Assembly (NCBI RefSeq): GCF_008727875.1 | Contig: NZ_VTWS01000006.1 | Span: 124,001 to 188,000, forward strand | Direction of reading: 5' to 3' | Length of the DNA: 64,000 nt | From: Larkinella humicola | GTDB taxonomy: Bacteria; Bacteroidota; Bacteroidia; Cytophagales; Spirosomataceae | Shown: positions 43,507-52,922 of the stretch, piece by piece | Position numbering within the stretch: position 1 is the first letter of the stretch | Layout of the letters: the number at the start of each line of letters is the position of its first letter | Made by a program: the position numbers and the translations under genes | Notes under the pieces: generated by a model | Told to the model about the DNA's origin: nothing | The model's input: the letters and a program-made list of their open reading frames with translations, nothing else | Databases searched by the model: none

Positions 43507-45369
43507 TTAGTCAGACAGAGAAAGCAGATCGATGTTGGTATCGGTATTTGAAGGGTTCGGTTCGTTTTCGGCGGTCGCCAGCGGATCGGGTAACGAGAGC
43601 AGCGCCAGCACGGTACTGAACTGTTCGCGCAGGGTCGTAAAATCCTGCTTCTGAAGCAGTTCCGTTTCACTGGGCTTGAACGACACGCTCAACAGCGGAT
43701 CTTCGGGCCGGGCGATGTGCTTGAACTGCAGCGTTCCGGGTTGGGACGAATGAAAACTATACGGATCGAAAACGTTGCTTTTGATGTAGACATTCTGGTC
43801 GATCAACAAAGGCGAAAGATTCAGGAAATCAGCGACTTCGGTTTCGCCCGTGGCGGTTTCCCGCCGAACTTTTACCAGCAGCACGGATTGCGACGCCCAC
43901 GGATTGGTCAGGTTGATCTCCTGAAATGATTTGTCTTCGTACGGATTCTGGGTGGTTCGTAAAACCGCCTTTTCGTGTTTGTATTCTTCCTGGCGGTAAA
44001 AAAAACGTACCACCCGAATGTTTTTATAGGATTCAAGCTGGTAGTTCGCCCAGAAACCCAGCCGTTTGCACAACTCCACCAGTTGATCCTCGCCCACCTG
44101 ACAAAGCGACGGAATATTGGCGACCCCGGCGTTGCCCGCCAGCCGCCGGCGCAAGTCATCGAAAAACAGAAAGCATTCGTAAAACGTCTCCCGTTCATCG
44201 AACTGACGGGCGAGTTCCTGCATTTCCGGGATAAAAAGTTTAATTTGACTATCGGCCAGAAACTGGCTCAATTGTCGAAGGGATCGCTCCAGTTGGTGCG
44301 GTTCCAGGTTCGACCAGCCTTCCGTCACCAGCCGCTGCAACAGGGCGGTGGTTTCCGCCGTCATCGGGGGTTCCGCTCCTTCTTTTCGATACCGGATCAG
44401 CCGGTCAAGCACCTGAGCCAGCAGCGTAATCATCAGTAAATCAAAAGCGGACTCGAACAAGGCCGTGTAATTCAGCAGCCGTTCGCGCGTACTCGGAATT
44501 GGCAGCTTCTTGCCTTCCGGGCTGAACGGGGGCGTGAATAACCGGCGGAGCGGTTCGGCAATCGGATACGGCAGACGACTCAGAATAGCGTCGTTGATCC
44601 AGAGAATCTGCGATTCCGGCGACTGCTTGCTGACCTGCATGAACTTGTCCCGCAAGCTTGGTTCGTATTTATTGAGGGCATTGAACAGGGCGTTGCGCAA
44701 GGCGGTGTTCGGCTTGTATTCGACAGCGGTTTGCTCGGCCGCCGTGGGCAACTCCCAGCGGACGGCTTCGTCGGACGGGCGGTGAAAATACCAGAGGTTC
44801 CGCGTAACTTCCTCCTCCGACAGGTCGATCATTGCGCGGTCGACCACCTGAATGGTCGTTGCTTCGCTGACCTGCAAGGTCAGTTGGGCCCTGTCCAGCG
44901 CTTCTTCCACCGAATGCTGGTTGGCCAGCGCGCGGTAGAAAGTGAGGGCAAAAGCCGATGCGGCTTTGTCTTCAATCGGGGTGCTGGTGGCAATGATGGC
45001 CGCTTTTACGTTCTGGGCCGCCAGCAGCCGGATGTGCTGGAGCGTGGAGCAGCCGTTCAGGAAAACCAGCTTGAGGTTTGGACAACGACCGAGCAACTGG
45101 GCAATGCCTACGCCCCGCGCCACGCTATCTTCGAGTTGCAAAACCGTGCTACCGGCATGACCGCTGAAATGAAACAGACTCAGCGTGTTCTGGTAGGCTG
45201 TCAGTTTATCGGCCACCGAACTGGTGGTTGCAAACGACTCCCGCACTTTTTGAAAGTGGCCTTGACTACTCCGTAAATCCAGCAACCGGTCGATGCCGTC
45301 GTCTTCATCCCGCAGAGACGGCAACGGATGATCCCGGTCGTTGGCAAAACAAAAAAGCAGGGTATCCAT
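43507..45369 (-). CDS. CHAT domain (caspase HetF-associated) protease
   Basis: The protein has 620 residues from the ATG at 45369 (MDTLLFCFANDRDHPLPSL is the normal start of a CHAT domain; an upstream ATG at 45411 adds 14 unconvincing residues). The CHAT dyad is complete: His71 in FHFSGHAGS and Cys107 in LVFLNGCSTLQ, followed by AIIATSTPIEDKAASAFAL and FYRALANQHSVEEAL. The remaining 400 residues are largely helical and match no family I know, perhaps adaptor or effector-associated regions. It has no signal peptide, so it is cytosolic. It is the first gene of the CHAT-STAND-caspase cluster, only 3 bases from the STAND gene, so the NTPase most likely controls its protease activity. Confidence 0.9.
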   Translation of the reverse strand: MDTLLFCFANDRDHPLPSLRDEDDGIDRLLDLRSSQGHFQKVRESFATTSSVADKLTAYQNTLSLFHFSGHAGSTVLQLEDSVARGVGIAQLLGRCPNLKLVFLNGCSTLQHIRLLAAQNVKAAIIATSTPIEDKAASAFALTFYRALANQHSVEEALDRAQLTLQVSEATTIQVVDRAMIDLSEEEVTRNLWYFHRPSDEAVRWELPTAAEQTAVEYKPNTALRNALFNALNKYEPSLRDKFMQVSKQSPESQILWINDAILSRLPYPIAEPLRRLFTPPFSPEGKKLPIPSTRERLLNYTALFESAFDLLMITLLAQVLDRLIRYRKEGAEPPMTAETTALLQRLVTEGWSNLEPHQLERSLRQLSQFLADSQIKLFIPEMQELARQFDERETFYECFLFFDDLRRRLAGNAGVANIPSLCQVGEDQLVELCKRLGFWANYQLESYKNIRVVRFFYRQEEYKHEKAVLRTTQNPYEDKSFQEINLTNPWASQSVLLVKVRRETATGETEVADFLNLSPLLIDQNVYIKSNVFDPYSFHSSQPGTLQFKHIARPEDPLLSVSFKPSETELLQKQDFTTLREQFSTVLALLSLPDPLATAENEPNPSNTDTNIDLLSLSD

Positions 45370-45878
45370 CTCGGTGGTTACAAATGCGTTGCGAGAAGCG
45401 CGTGGAGCCACCCGCAGCGACCCGGCAAGTACCCCGGCCCGAACGAATCGTCCCCGGCGGCAAAACCGCTTCTATCGATTGGAAGGTAAGTAATAACTGC
45501 CTAGATTCAAAATAAGCCCCAAAACGTCCAGAAAGCCCGGATTTTTACCGTCTGATAATTTAGTCACCCGAAGAAACGTTTATTCGTTCATTTATTGTAT
45601 TATTGTCTGAATTAATCCCCTTATTTTCTCTAAAAAATACTACTTTTCGGGCTATAAAACCCAATTCATAGGGATAGGTCCGTGAAATTCAGACGAACCC
45701 GTTTGTCTGACAATTTTTGGAATAACTATTGATGTAACTTATATAAACAAAGAATAAACAATAAGTATTTGTCTGGTTATTATTTCAGAATCCGGCCTTT
45801 TGTGTGCCGGGTCCCACCCCGGTGGGAGAATTGTACGAACCGAATGCAACACCATCTTACGAATTTAAACGGAAGTCT
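45370..45878. other. Divergent intergenic region between CHAT gene and large rhamnosidase gene
   Basis: There are 509 bases without a credible gene. The central part (about 45540-45790) is strongly AT-rich and must carry the divergent promoters. A 14-bp perfect palindrome, CCCACCCCGGTGGG-type, at 45813-45826 would form a leader hairpin 50 bases before the rhamnosidase ATG; near it GTATTTG (45766 on) resembles a -7 box with one base missing. No known operator was recognised. Confidence 0.45.
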
Positions 45879-48800
45879 ATGAATTGGATTCTTTACGGAC
45901 TAGTACTCTGCCTGTCGTTTCCCGCCCTGGCGCAGCGGAGCATTTCAATCTCCGATCTACACACCGAAAACCTGACCAATCCCGAAGGCATCACCGGGTC
46001 GTCTCCCCGCCTAAGCTGGATTCTGACCAGCAATCAACGGAATCTGAAGCAGGACAAATACCAGATTCTGGTCGCGTCGACGCTGGAAAAACTCAATCAG
46101 AACGAGGGTGATTTGTGGAATTCCGGCCTGGTAACCAGCGACCGTTCGCAGTGGGTTGCCTACGCGGGCCAGACGCTGACCAGTCGCCAGAACTGTTTCT
46201 GGAAGGTCAAAGTCCGCAGTAAAGACGGCGTCGAGTCCAACTGGAGTTCTCCGGCGCGGTGGTCGATGGGCCTGCTGCAAACCGCCGACTGGACGGCGCA
46301 GTGGATCGGCCTGGAGCAGGCTTTTGAGTGGGATGCGCCCAAAGCCGTCAACACCCGGCTGTCGGCGCGGTATTTCCGAAAACAGGCTACGCTTTCCAAA
46401 CCCATCAAACAGGCCACAGCCTACATCAGTGGCGTGGGGCTGTACGAACTCTCGCTGAACGGCCGAAAAGTGGGCGACGCCGTGTTGGCGCCGGGGCCGA
46501 CCGAATACGACAAACGGGTTTTGTATAACACCCTGGACGTCACGACCTACCTCCAATCGGGCGATAATGCCTTCGGCGTCACGCTCGGCAACGGCCGTTA
46601 TTTTGCCATGCGGGTCGGACAACCCAAGGTGCCGGCAACGACCCACTACGGTTATCCGAAGCTGCGGCTGCAAATCGAGGTAACCTATACCGATGGAACG
46701 ACCGAAAAAATCGTGAGTGACAATACCTGGAAAGTGACCGCCGATGGCCCTATCCGGGCCAACAACGAATTTGATGGCGAAGAATACGACGCTACCCGTG
46801 AACTAACCGGCTGGGATAAAACGGGTTACAACGCTGAGAACTGGCTCACGGCGGCAACCGTCAATGCCCCGGCCAGTCGGCTCGAATCGCAAACCAACCC
46901 GCCCATCCGCGTGATTCAAACCCTGACGCCGGTTGCGGTTCAGCAACCCGAACCGGGGAAATACGTTTTTGACCTGGGGCAGAACATGGTGGGCTGGGCC
47001 CGGCTGAAGGTGCAGGGCACCCGCGGAACGCAGGTAACGCTGCGGTTTGCCGAAAACATCAAAAGCGATGGCACCCTGATGCTCGACAACCTGCGGACGG
47101 CCGAAGCGAAGGACCTGTATACGCTGAAAGGAGGGGACGAAGAAATCTGGGAGCCCCGGTTTACGTACCACGGTTTTCGCTACGTCGAAGTGAGCGGCTA
47201 CCCCGGCACACCAACGGCACAATCGCTGGAGGGCCGGGTGGTGCACGACGACCTGCCTCAAACCGGAACGCTGACCACCTCGAACGACCTGCTGAACCGG
47301 ATTTACAGCAATGCCCTCTGGTCGGTTCGGGGCAACTACCGGGGCATTCCGACCGACTGTCCGCAGCGCGACGAACGGCAGGGTTGGCTCGGCGACCGGG
47401 CAACGGTTTCGACCGGCGAAAGTTTCATGTATGGCAACCAGAGTCTGTATGCCAAGTGGCTGGACGACATCGAGAGTGCGCAGAAACCGGACGGCGGCAT
47501 TCCCGACATTGTGCCCAGCTACTGGAAATACGCCACCCCCAGTGTAACCTGGCCTTCGGCCTATGTCCTGGTCGCCAACATGTTGTATGAGCAATTTGGC
47601 GACGACGAGCCGATTCGGAAGCACTATGCGTCGATGAAACGCTGGGTTTCGTATCTCGAAAAATACAGCACCGATTACATTCAGCAGGCGGATGAATACG
47701 GCGACTGGGCCTTGCCGCCGGAGTCGATGTACCTCACCAAAACGGAAGACCCTACCCGGAGAACGGACGGGACATTGATGAATACCGCCTATTATTTTTA
47801 CGTCCTGAAACTCATGGAACGGTTTGCGGTGATGACCGGCAACGAAGCCGACCGGGCGGCCTTCAGCAGCCGGGCGGCACTGGTTCGGACGGCCTTCAAC
47901 CAGAAATTTCTGAATCCCCTTACGAATCAATACGACAACAATACGGTGACGGCCAACCTCGTGGCGCTGGCCTGCGGGCTGGTTCCCGACGATCGGCGGT
48001 CGGCGGTTTTCAACCAGATTACGGCGGTCATCGAGGGGCGATTCAACGGTCACATCAGTACTGGCGTCGTTGGAACCCAATGGCTGATGCGAACCCTGAC
48101 GGCCAACGGACGCCCGGATCTGGCGATGCGGCTGGCAACCAATACCGGTTATCCAAGCTGGGGGTATATGGTACAGAACGGTGCCACAACGACCTGGGAA
48201 TTGTGGAACGGCAACAAGGCTCCGGCCTTCATGAATTCGGGCAATCACGTTATGCTGCTGGGCGACTTACCCATTTGGATGTACGAGAACCTGGCAGGCA
48301 TCAAATCCGGGGAAGCCGGTTTCAAATCCATTGTGATGCGTCCCGTTCCATCGGGCGATCTGAACCGGGTCAATTCCACGTTCACTTCGGCTTACGGACC
48401 CATTGCCAGTGACTGGACCGTTACGAATCAGCAATTCCGCTGGAAAATAACTGTACCCGGTAACACAACGGCCCTGGTTTCGATTCCCGCCGACAATCTG
48501 GCGTCGGTTCGGGAGGGCAACCAGCCCGCCGAAAACGCAACGGGGGTTACGTTCCTGCGAATGGAAGACGGTCGTGCCCTGTTTCAGGTGGGCTCCGGCT
48601 CGTATGATTTCCTGTCGGCACCCGGCAATTATGAAAACCGGGCACCCGTGGCGCCCGGTTTTAGCCCACCTTCCGGCATCGTCAGCAAATCGTATACCTA
48701 CACGATTCCGGCGTTCACCGATCCTGAAGGCGGAACCGTGACTCATGCCCTCAGCGGCACCATCGCCGGCCTGAGCTTCAACCCCACGACGCGGCTGTTG

Positions 48801-51608
48801 AGCGGAACGCCCACGACGGCAGGCACGTATATGTTGGTAGTCGAAGCGACCGACACGGAAGGAGCTTCCACTACCGCCACCCTGTCGATTCTGATCAATA
48901 ACAACCTGAATGTCTATGACGGTTATCTGGACAAGGTCCGTTGCGATAGCATTACGGGCTGGGCCTGGAACCGGGATCGGCCCAATTATGCCGTAACGAT
49001 CGAGTTTCTGGAAGGGCCGACGGTGGAAACCGCCAGTCTCATAGGAACGGTCGTAGCCGATTTTTTCCGGCAGGATCTCAAAACCGCCGGAAAAGGCAAT
49101 GGCGCACACGGGTACCGGTTCAAGGTGCCGGAGAGTTTGAAAGATAACCAAACACACACGATCTGGGGCCGGGCCGAGGGCATTTACACCCTGAAATGGT
49201 CGCCCAAAACCCTGACGTGTGAAGGCACGGAAACACCCCCGCCTGCTAACATGCCCCCGGTTGCGCCCGCGATCGCTTCGCTGAGTGCGACGGTCGGGCA
49301 GTTATTTTCGACCACACTGGCCCCTTTCACCGACGCCGACAGCAACCCGCTGATCTACAGCCTGACGGGTTCGATACCGCCGGGACTGGGATTCAATGCG
49401 ACCACCCGCGTTTTGAGTGGTACGCCCACAACCTCCGGAACCTTCAGCCTGACCTATTCGGCCAACGACGGAACCATCTCCACTTCGGTGGTTATCAGTG
49501 CATCGGTCGCCAGCCCTCCCGTCGTCAACACCCCGCCGGTACCACCAACCCTGGCTTCGCTGAGTGCAACGGTCGGGCAGACGTTCTCAACCACACTGGC
49601 TGCCTTTTCCGACGTCGACAGTGACCCGCTGACCTACAGCCTGACGGGTTTGGTGCCGGGTCTGGGATTCAGTGCCAGCAACCGGGTGTTGAGCGGCACA
49701 CCAACCACCAGCGGAACGTTCAGTTTAACGTATGCCGCCAACGACGGAACCGGATCGGTCGCCACCTCTGTCACCGTGGTTGTCGCCAATCCACCAGCCG
49801 TAAATCAACCGCCGGTAGCGCCATTGCCCATCTCGGTTTCCGCCACGCTTGGGCAACTGTATACCACCACGCTGGCCCCGTTTACAGACCCCGAAAACGG
49901 GACATTGACGTATACCTTGTCGGGAACCGTACCGGGTCTGGGCTTCAATGCCTCCAGCCGGGTTTTGAGCGGCACGCCCACGACAGCCGGGACGTTTAGC
50001 CTGACCTATACCGCAACGGACGCTCAAAATCTGGAAGAACGCGTTGATGTGACCGTCACGGTTTCGAACACGGCGACCGCGCCTGCGCTGAGTCTGGCGG
50101 GCTACGACGGGTATTTGTCGACGGTCAACTGCGATATTTTTTCGGGGTGGGTATGGCACCGGGACAGACCGAATCTACCGCTTACGGTCGAATTTCTGGA
50201 CGGTGCGACACTCGAAACCGCCAGGCTGGTGGATACGATACTGGCAGACGTGTTTCGGCAGGATCTGAAAACCGCCGGAAAAGGCAACGGAAATCATGGT
50301 TATGTTTTCACAGTTCCCCAGAGTCTGAAAGATAACCAGGCTCACAAAATCTGGGCGCGGGTAGAAGGTTCAGCCTACGTGCTGCGGCTGTCACCCAAGT
50401 CGCTGACCTGTGAAAGTACCACCACGCCCCCACCCCCAACCAACCAGGCTCCCGTAGCCCCTTCCATCGCGACGCTGTCGGCCACGGTGGGACAAGGGTT
50501 TACCACCACGCTGGCTCCCTTTAGCGATGCCGACAACAACCCGCTGACCTACAGTGTTGCAGGAACGATTCCGGGCCTCTCATTCAATGCTTCGACCCGC
50601 GTCCTGAACGGAACACCAACCCAGGCCGGTTCTTTCAGTCTGACGTATTCGGCCCATGACGGAACCGTAGCCGTTCCGATGACGGTTCGCATGACGGTCA
50701 ACAATGCAACGCCTGCCAACAAAGCTCCGGTTGCGCCTTCCATTGCCTCTCTGACGGCCACAATCGGGCAGGCCTTCACCACGACGCTGGCGGCTTTCTC
50801 CGATCCCGAAAATGGGTCGTTATCCTACGCCGTAACGGGATTGCCGGCCTGGCTCGGTTTTCATACCGGCACCCGTGTCCTGAGCGGCACTCCCACGGCA
50901 ACCGGCACCCATTCGCTGACCTACTCGGCGACGGACAATAAAAATGCCAAAACCAATCTGACTGTGACGTTAACCGTCAATCCGGTTCCGGTTACCGGCA
51001 ATTTCGAAGGCTATCTGGATGTGGTCAACTGCTCAACAATCTCCGGCTGGATCTGGAACCGGGATCGGCCCAATGCCGTCGTCACGATTGATTTTCTGGA
51101 AGGCAGTACGGTCGCAACGGCGCAGGTTGCCGGAACGGTTTCGGCCGATATCTTCCGGCAGGATTTAAAAAATGCCGGGAAGGGAAACGGCATTCACGGC
51201 TACGCGTTTACCGTACCGCAGAACCTGAAAAACAACCAGACCCGCACCATCTGGGGTCGGGTTCAGGGCGGAAGTTACATTCTGATCTGGTCGCCCAAAA
51301 CGATCAACTGCGCCCCCGGCCAACGAATTGGAGCGGGGGCCGACAGCGAGATGCTGTCGGAACTGTCTCTGACGCCCAACCCCACCACTGGACGGGTAAC
51401 GGCCCGCTTCCAGTTGGCCGAAAATGAAAAAGCCCGGCTGAGTGTGACGGACTTATACGGTCGAACGTTGCACCAGCAGGACGTGTTGGGAACCGGGCGA
51501 CCGCAGGAAGAAACCGTTGACCTCAGTCAGAACGCAGTCGGCATGCATTTTATTCACCTCAAAACCGATCAAAAAGCGATGAGCGGTCGGGTACTCTTAC
51601 ACCGGTAA
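45879..51608 (+). CDS. Giant multidomain alpha-L-rhamnosidase (GH78) with Ig-like and W-rich repeats and T9SS tail
   Basis: The protein has 1,909 residues from the ATG at 45879 (signal MNWILYGLVLCLSFPALA). Residues 25-920 are a complete GH78 enzyme, with DCPQRDERQGW (Asp498, Glu499) in the barrel. Then come six putative Ig (He_PIG-type) repeats with LxSATxGQ and (V/L)LSGTPTT(S/A)GT motifs, starting near 922, 1125, 1219, 1311, 1523 and 1615, and three copies of a ~100-residue module with GW(A/V/I)W(N/H)RDRPN and FRQDLK(T/N)AGKGNG, near 1013, 1408 and 1709. The order is Ig-W-Ig3-W-Ig2-W. The end is a T9SS type A domain (LTPNPTTGRVTARF). It is thus an exported, surface-tethered or released rhamnosidase with binding modules. 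It differs from the periplasmic GH78 at 4.7 kb. Confidence 0.95.
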   Translation: MNWILYGLVLCLSFPALAQRSISISDLHTENLTNPEGITGSSPRLSWILTSNQRNLKQDKYQILVASTLEKLNQNEGDLWNSGLVTSDRSQWVAYAGQTLTSRQNCFWKVKVRSKDGVESNWSSPARWSMGLLQTADWTAQWIGLEQAFEWDAPKAVNTRLSARYFRKQATLSKPIKQATAYISGVGLYELSLNGRKVGDAVLAPGPTEYDKRVLYNTLDVTTYLQSGDNAFGVTLGNGRYFAMRVGQPKVPATTHYGYPKLRLQIEVTYTDGTTEKIVSDNTWKVTADGPIRANNEFDGEEYDATRELTGWDKTGYNAENWLTAATVNAPASRLESQTNPPIRVIQTLTPVAVQQPEPGKYVFDLGQNMVGWARLKVQGTRGTQVTLRFAENIKSDGTLMLDNLRTAEAKDLYTLKGGDEEIWEPRFTYHGFRYVEVSGYPGTPTAQSLEGRVVHDDLPQTGTLTTSNDLLNRIYSNALWSVRGNYRGIPTDCPQRDERQGWLGDRATVSTGESFMYGNQSLYAKWLDDIESAQKPDGGIPDIVPSYWKYATPSVTWPSAYVLVANMLYEQFGDDEPIRKHYASMKRWVSYLEKYSTDYIQQADEYGDWALPPESMYLTKTEDPTRRTDGTLMNTAYYFYVLKLMERFAVMTGNEADRAAFSSRAALVRTAFNQKFLNPLTNQYDNNTVTANLVALACGLVPDDRRSAVFNQITAVIEGRFNGHISTGVVGTQWLMRTLTANGRPDLAMRLATNTGYPSWGYMVQNGATTTWELWNGNKAPAFMNSGNHVMLLGDLPIWMYENLAGIKSGEAGFKSIVMRPVPSGDLNRVNSTFTSAYGPIASDWTVTNQQFRWKITVPGNTTALVSIPADNLASVREGNQPAENATGVTFLRMEDGRALFQVGSGSYDFLSAPGNYENRAPVAPGFSPPSGIVSKSYTYTIPAFTDPEGGTVTHALSGTIAGLSFNPTTRLLSGTPTTAGTYMLVVEATDTEGASTTATLSILINNNLNVYDGYLDKVRCDSITGWAWNRDRPNYAVTIEFLEGPTVETASLIGTVVADFFRQDLKTAGKGNGAHGYRFKVPESLKDNQTHTIWGRAEGIYTLKWSPKTLTCEGTETPPPANMPPVAPAIASLSATVGQLFSTTLAPFTDADSNPLIYSLTGSIPPGLGFNATTRVLSGTPTTSGTFSLTYSANDGTISTSVVISASVASPPVVNTPPVPPTLASLSATVGQTFSTTLAAFSDVDSDPLTYSLTGLVPGLGFSASNRVLSGTPTTSGTFSLTYAANDGTGSVATSVTVVVANPPAVNQPPVAPLPISVSATLGQLYTTTLAPFTDPENGTLTYTLSGTVPGLGFNASSRVLSGTPTTAGTFSLTYTATDAQNLEERVDVTVTVSNTATAPALSLAGYDGYLSTVNCDIFSGWVWHRDRPNLPLTVEFLDGATLETARLVDTILADVFRQDLKTAGKGNGNHGYVFTVPQSLKDNQAHKIWARVEGSAYVLRLSPKSLTCESTTTPPPPTNQAPVAPSIATLSATVGQGFTTTLAPFSDADNNPLTYSVAGTIPGLSFNASTRVLNGTPTQAGSFSLTYSAHDGTVAVPMTVRMTVNNATPANKAPVAPSIASLTATIGQAFTTTLAAFSDPENGSLSYAVTGLPAWLGFHTGTRVLSGTPTATGTHSLTYSATDNKNAKTNLTVTLTVNPVPVTGNFEGYLDVVNCSTISGWIWNRDRPNAVVTIDFLEGSTVATAQVAGTVSADIFRQDLKNAGKGNGIHGYAFTVPQNLKNNQTRTIWGRVQGGSYILIWSPKTINCAPGQRIGAGADSEMLSELSLTPNPTTGRVTARFQLAENEKARLSVTDLYGRTLHQQDVLGTGRPQEETVDLSQNAVGMHFIHLKTDQKAMSGRVLLHR

Positions 51609-51815
51609 GGCCCGGGAACCGGCCTGTCCAATCGACACGCCGGTTCCGGGTTCGGTATCTTCGCCATCGTCCCCTCCATCGGGTTCGAGCGTATCGGTTT
51701 CGTCTTCCTGGGGCGAATCGGCGGGGTTCATCAGCTCGGGTTTCATTTCCAGGCCAATGGCATCGCGGTGGATCTCTTCTTCGGTTTTGGGCAGTGCGGA
51801 ATCCTGATTGTTCAT
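51597..51815 (-). CDS. Small highly acidic protein, unknown function
   Basis: A 72-residue protein from the ATG at 51815. It is cytosolic, disordered-looking and very acidic: EEIHRDAIGLEMKPEL, then NPADSPQEDETDTLEPDGG and DDGEDTEPG. The block NPADSP...EPDGGDD has the look of a conserved motif and I believe related short acidic proteins occur in Spirosoma-type genomes, but I cannot verify this here. It overlaps the end of the rhamnosidase gene by 12 bp, and its 3' end contains an imperfect GC-rich inverted repeat (GGAACCGGC at 51615-51623 with 51639-51647) that may terminate the rhamnosidase transcript. A longer reading back to 51920 is possible but the leader is unlike the rest. Confidence 0.55.
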   Translation of the reverse strand: MNNQDSALPKTEEEIHRDAIGLEMKPELMNPADSPQEDETDTLEPDGGDDGEDTEPGTGVSIGQAGSRALPV

Positions 51816-51985
51816 GGGGTCAGATTGTCGTGCTTGTTCAGGAAATAACCCTACTCCGGCCGGAATGTTTGCGCGACCTTCCCCGGCAGCAAAGGGGCCA
51901 TCCTCCGAAACCCGTTTCAAAAAGAATCATTGCGTAAAAACCGTGCTTCAGAAAACCTCAGCGCGTCGGCGTTCGTTATATACGT

Positions 51986-52921
51986 ATGAAGTTATTTTTG
52001 CGCGTCCTCCGTTGGACTTTACTCATCATCGTTATCGTATGTGCCGGCTTATTAACCGCAGCCCATTGGGTCGAATCGCGGGATAGTGACGAAGAACTGG
52101 CCGAAAGTTTTCGCAACAGCCCCGTTCAGACCGTGGTACACCGGTACCATATCCGGGACCGAACCATTCGCTATCTGGAAACCGACGAGGCTGGTCAGGA
52201 CACCCTGCCCGTGGTTCTTTTCGTTCATGGGGCACCGAGTTCGCTGTCTTTTTTTAAGAAATTTTTCAAAGATACAACCCTGCTCAACCGCGCCCACCTG
52301 GTAGCGGTCGACCGGCCGGGCTACGGGTATTCCGATTTTGGCCGGGTCGAAACCTCGATCGTCAAACAGGCCCAACTGCTTCAGCCGCTGATCGACCGGT
52401 ACCGGAAAGCGTCATTTCTGATGCTGGTCGGGTCGTCCTATGGCGGTTCGGTGGCGGCACGGCTGGCCATGAACAACCCCGATGCCGTCGATCAGGTAGT
52501 GTTTGTATCGTCCGCACTGGGGCCGGGTCTGGAACGCACGTATCCCATTAGTCATTTCATCGACAAACCGCCTTTGCGCTGGCTCATTCCCCCGCTCCTG
52601 CTGCTGGCCAACGACGAAAAACTGGCCCACCGCCAGGCGTTGACCGAAATCCTGCCCGACTGGTCGAAAATCAAAGCCGGAGTGACGTTTCTGCACGGCC
52701 AGCGCGACGAACTGGTATACCCAACCAACGTCTCGTTTGGGCGTTCCCATCTCGTCAACGCTCAGTCTAAGGAGTTTCTGTTGCCGGAAAACCGCCACGA
52801 CATCGTGTTCAACAAACGGGAGTATATGACGGAGATTATTGTCAACATTCTGACGACCTACGCCCATTCGATCAAACCGGAAAAAGGTCATCCGAAAGAG
52901 TACATGACGGCCAACCCCTGA
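51986..52921 (+). CDS. Membrane-anchored alpha/beta-fold hydrolase
   Basis: The protein has 311 residues. An N-terminal signal anchor (TLLIIVIVCAGLLTAAHWV) is followed by the alpha/beta hydrolase core: VVLFVHGAPSSLSFFKKFF (oxyanion region), VAVDRPGYGYSDFG, the nucleophile elbow VGSSYGGSVAARLAM (GxSxGG), FLHGQRDELVYPTN with the acid, and a final His in LPENRHDIVFNK. The active site would face the periplasm. It is separated from the GH130 gene by a single base, so they are co-translated. The substrate is unknown; with GH130 an acetyl- or acyl-esterase acting on mannose-containing glycan would make sense, as inference. Confidence 0.88.
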   Translation: MKLFLRVLRWTLLIIVIVCAGLLTAAHWVESRDSDEELAESFRNSPVQTVVHRYHIRDRTIRYLETDEAGQDTLPVVLFVHGAPSSLSFFKKFFKDTTLLNRAHLVAVDRPGYGYSDFGRVETSIVKQAQLLQPLIDRYRKASFLMLVGSSYGGSVAARLAMNNPDAVDQVVFVSSALGPGLERTYPISHFIDKPPLRWLIPPLLLLANDEKLAHRQALTEILPDWSKIKAGVTFLHGQRDELVYPTNVSFGRSHLVNAQSKEFLLPENRHDIVFNKREYMTEIIVNILTTYAHSIKPEKGHPKEYMTANP

Positions 52922-52922
52922 G

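Noticed and set aside
46803-48248. Minus-strand 481-codon frame opposite the large rhamnosidase
   Set aside because: GC-rich third positions of the real gene keep the antisense frame open; Arg/His/Val-rich composition.
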